The notes under the pieces: model-generated
What the model was told of the DNA's origin: nothing
The model's input: only the letters and a program-made list of their open reading frames with translations
Databases searched by the model: none
NCBI RefSeq assembly: GCF_003469185.1
Contig: NZ_QSIL01000004.1
Coordinates: 1 to 64,000 of the forward strand
Direction of reading: 5' to 3'
Source: Collinsella sp. AM34-10
Lineage (GTDB): Bacteria; Actinomycetota; Coriobacteriia; Coriobacteriales; Coriobacteriaceae
Length of the DNA: 64,000 nucleotides
Translations under genes and position numbers: made by a program
Shown here: positions 62,896 to 64,000 of the stretch, one piece after another
How the letters are laid out: each line of letters begins with the position of its first letter
Position numbering within the stretch: the first letter of the stretch is position 1

Positions 62896-63846
62896 ATGCA
62901 CGATTCAGTTAAGAGGCTTAAGGTTCAGCTTGTTGGGGCGGCGTTGACTGTCGTCGTCTCGGCGGTGGCGCTCTCTGCAACCACCTACGCTTGGTTTGTC
63001 TCCAATAGTAGGGTTCATGCAACTACGAGCACCATTTCCGCTCAAGCGAATGGCATGGTACTCCAAATCGTTGAGGGCGACACGCCCGACCATGGCTCCG
63101 ACACCTCCACGGTCGCTTCCGCAGCCGGTCACGAGATTAGCCCTTCATCGACGAACGATGCCAAAAACTGGTACGTTCCCCAAAGCTGGCAGGGCGTTAA
63201 TGTGAGCACCTATCAAAAGGTCGACACATCCATTTCGGGTGAGAATCCCGGCAAGTACACTATTCAAGGCAACGATTACTATGCATTCACCGTTGCGAAT
63301 TACACGCTGTATACCGTGGCGAACACCGGCGTTGCCGACGTGTATTTGGATGCGAGCAACGGCTCGCCCATAACGATTACGCAGCATGGCGGCACGCAGA
63401 AATGGTTCGACAAAATCAAAGACAGCCTGCGCGTGGGCATTGTAATTAACGGCGAGCTGCGCGTTGTCTATGCGCCAGCTGCTCCCTCGACAACCGATAT
63501 GGGCAACGATGTGACTACCGTTGCAGGTTGGTCGTGTGTCAACTCTGAATCTCTGAACGAGGTTGTTGCCCCTACGTATTTGCATCTTTCTGGCACCGAT
63601 TCGCTCGATCAAAACGGCAATAACTGGGGTGCCACGAAAGCGGGCGAAGTCTACATTAAGCCGATCGGCAACGCGCAAAAGGTCGCTTCGAACGTCGATT
63701 ACAACGGCACGAACATGAAAGTTGTCGTTTGGATGGAAGGCACCGACAGCGATTGTCAGAATATGTCTGGCCTCGATGTGGGCGAAGGAAGCCCGACCTT
63801 TGACGTAACGGTCAGCTTGGTTGGCATCGTAGCTGATTCAAAGTAG
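62896..63846 (+). CDS. SipW-type signal peptide exported protein, second of two
   Basis: A 316-residue paralogue of the preceding protein. The signal (VQLVGAALTVVVSAVALSATTYAWFVSN) and the next block (VHATTSTISAQANG against VKATTSSISAQSN) align well, while the mature domains diverge. It is also rich in Thr, Asn and Asp. GGGGAGGCGACGGAG precedes the ATG. It probably builds or coats a surface structure with the first protein; this is inference from family. Confidence 0.82.
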   Translation: MHDSVKRLKVQLVGAALTVVVSAVALSATTYAWFVSNSRVHATTSTISAQANGMVLQIVEGDTPDHGSDTSTVASAAGHEISPSSTNDAKNWYVPQSWQGVNVSTYQKVDTSISGENPGKYTIQGNDYYAFTVANYTLYTVANTGVADVYLDASNGSPITITQHGGTQKWFDKIKDSLRVGIVINGELRVVYAPAAPSTTDMGNDVTTVAGWSCVNSESLNEVVAPTYLHLSGTDSLDQNGNNWGATKAGEVYIKPIGNAQKVASNVDYNGTNMKVVVWMEGTDSDCQNMSGLDVGEGSPTFDVTVSLVGIVADSK

Positions 63847-63875
63847 TGTAAACGCTGCTAGCAACTTTCATCAAA

Positions 63876-63917
63876 GACGAGGGCCAGTTCAGGTTTGAAC
63901 TGGCCCTCGTCTCGTTT
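63876..63917. terminator. Terminator between the exported protein and the last gene
   Basis: Perfect 15-bp stem, GACGAGGGCCAGTTC with GAACTGGCCCTCGTC, followed by TCGTTT. It lies between convergent genes. Confidence 0.85.
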
Positions 63918-63935
63918 ATGTCAATATTGGTTCGG

Positions 63936-64000
63936 CTATAGCCCGTACACCTCAACCATGGCTTCGCCGATGCGGTGGGGTACGCCGGTGACATGACCAG
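63936..64000 (-). CDS. C-terminal end of an unidentified protein (partial)
   Basis: On the minus strand a frame enters from the right edge and ends with a TAG at 63936-63938, reading GHVTGVPHRIGEAMVEVYGL at its end. Its composition looks coding, and it follows the terminator of a convergent gene, but 21 residues are too few to identify the family. Confidence 0.5.
   Translation of the reverse strand, partial: GHVTGVPHRIGEAMVEVYGL

Overview
The window is a high-GC, gene-dense bacterial chromosome segment that reads like a gut Coriobacteriia genome, most probably Collinsella. Supporting signs are the many PTS sugar systems, GntR/UTRA regulators, LytS/LytTR sensor pairs, SipW-type exported proteins, fermentative dehydrogenase and rubrerythrin genes, and the GC-rich codon use. 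The genus is inferred from gene content and style; no marker such as rRNA is present. About 50 protein genes and one tRNA (Asp) are supported. No insertion sequence, prophage or CRISPR array is visible.

Layout. 1-6 kb: a PRD/PTS regulator followed by a cellobiose-type PTS (IIA, IIB, IIC) and a GH1 phospho-beta-glucosidase. 6-19 kb: a membrane-anchored C39-like peptidase, an amino-acid permease with an amidohydrolase, two separate LytS-type kinase/LytTR regulator pairs (one overlapping a glycosyltransferase), a zinc-dependent phospholipase C-like protein, a UMF1 transporter and a phosphodiesterase. 19-33 kb: tRNA-Asp, an Rrf2 regulator and a housekeeping block rich in DNA repair (MutY-like glycosylase, RmuC, Nth, Mfd), plus rubrerythrin, an ABC exporter, PAP2 phosphatase, a threonine-aldolase-like enzyme and a GNAT acetyltransferase.

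33.7-48.3 kb is the most interesting section. It holds three FrlB/FraB-like SIS deglycase genes, a mannose-family PTS (fused IIAB, then IIC and IID), an EamA exporter, a HAD phosphatase, a YitT protein and three GntR/UTRA regulators, with recQ embedded. Together these suggest uptake and phosphorylation of glycated amino acids (Amadori compounds or relatives), then cleavage to a sugar phosphate and free amino acid. All three SIS proteins keep a Glu and His sixteen residues apart, matching the catalytic pair I recall for Salmonella FraB. Substrates cannot be read from the sequence.

48.6-64 kb: a lactate/hydroxyisocaproate dehydrogenase, MetA (acetyl-CoA type by residue 111), an AbiEi/DUF559-like protein, 5-formyl-THF cyclo-ligase, a HicAB-like pair, a large M16C metalloprotease, an AlbA_2/HATPase regulator behind a twin 63-bp operator-like array, a PilZ protein with a membrane partner, and two tandem SipW-type exported proteins.

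The intergenic DNA is unusually rich in palindromic and repeated elements of several sequence families. One 45-bp element occurs twice identically and once diverged, always in the same orientation just upstream of a gene. Another has three copies with 18-bp arms and a fixed 28-bp loop.
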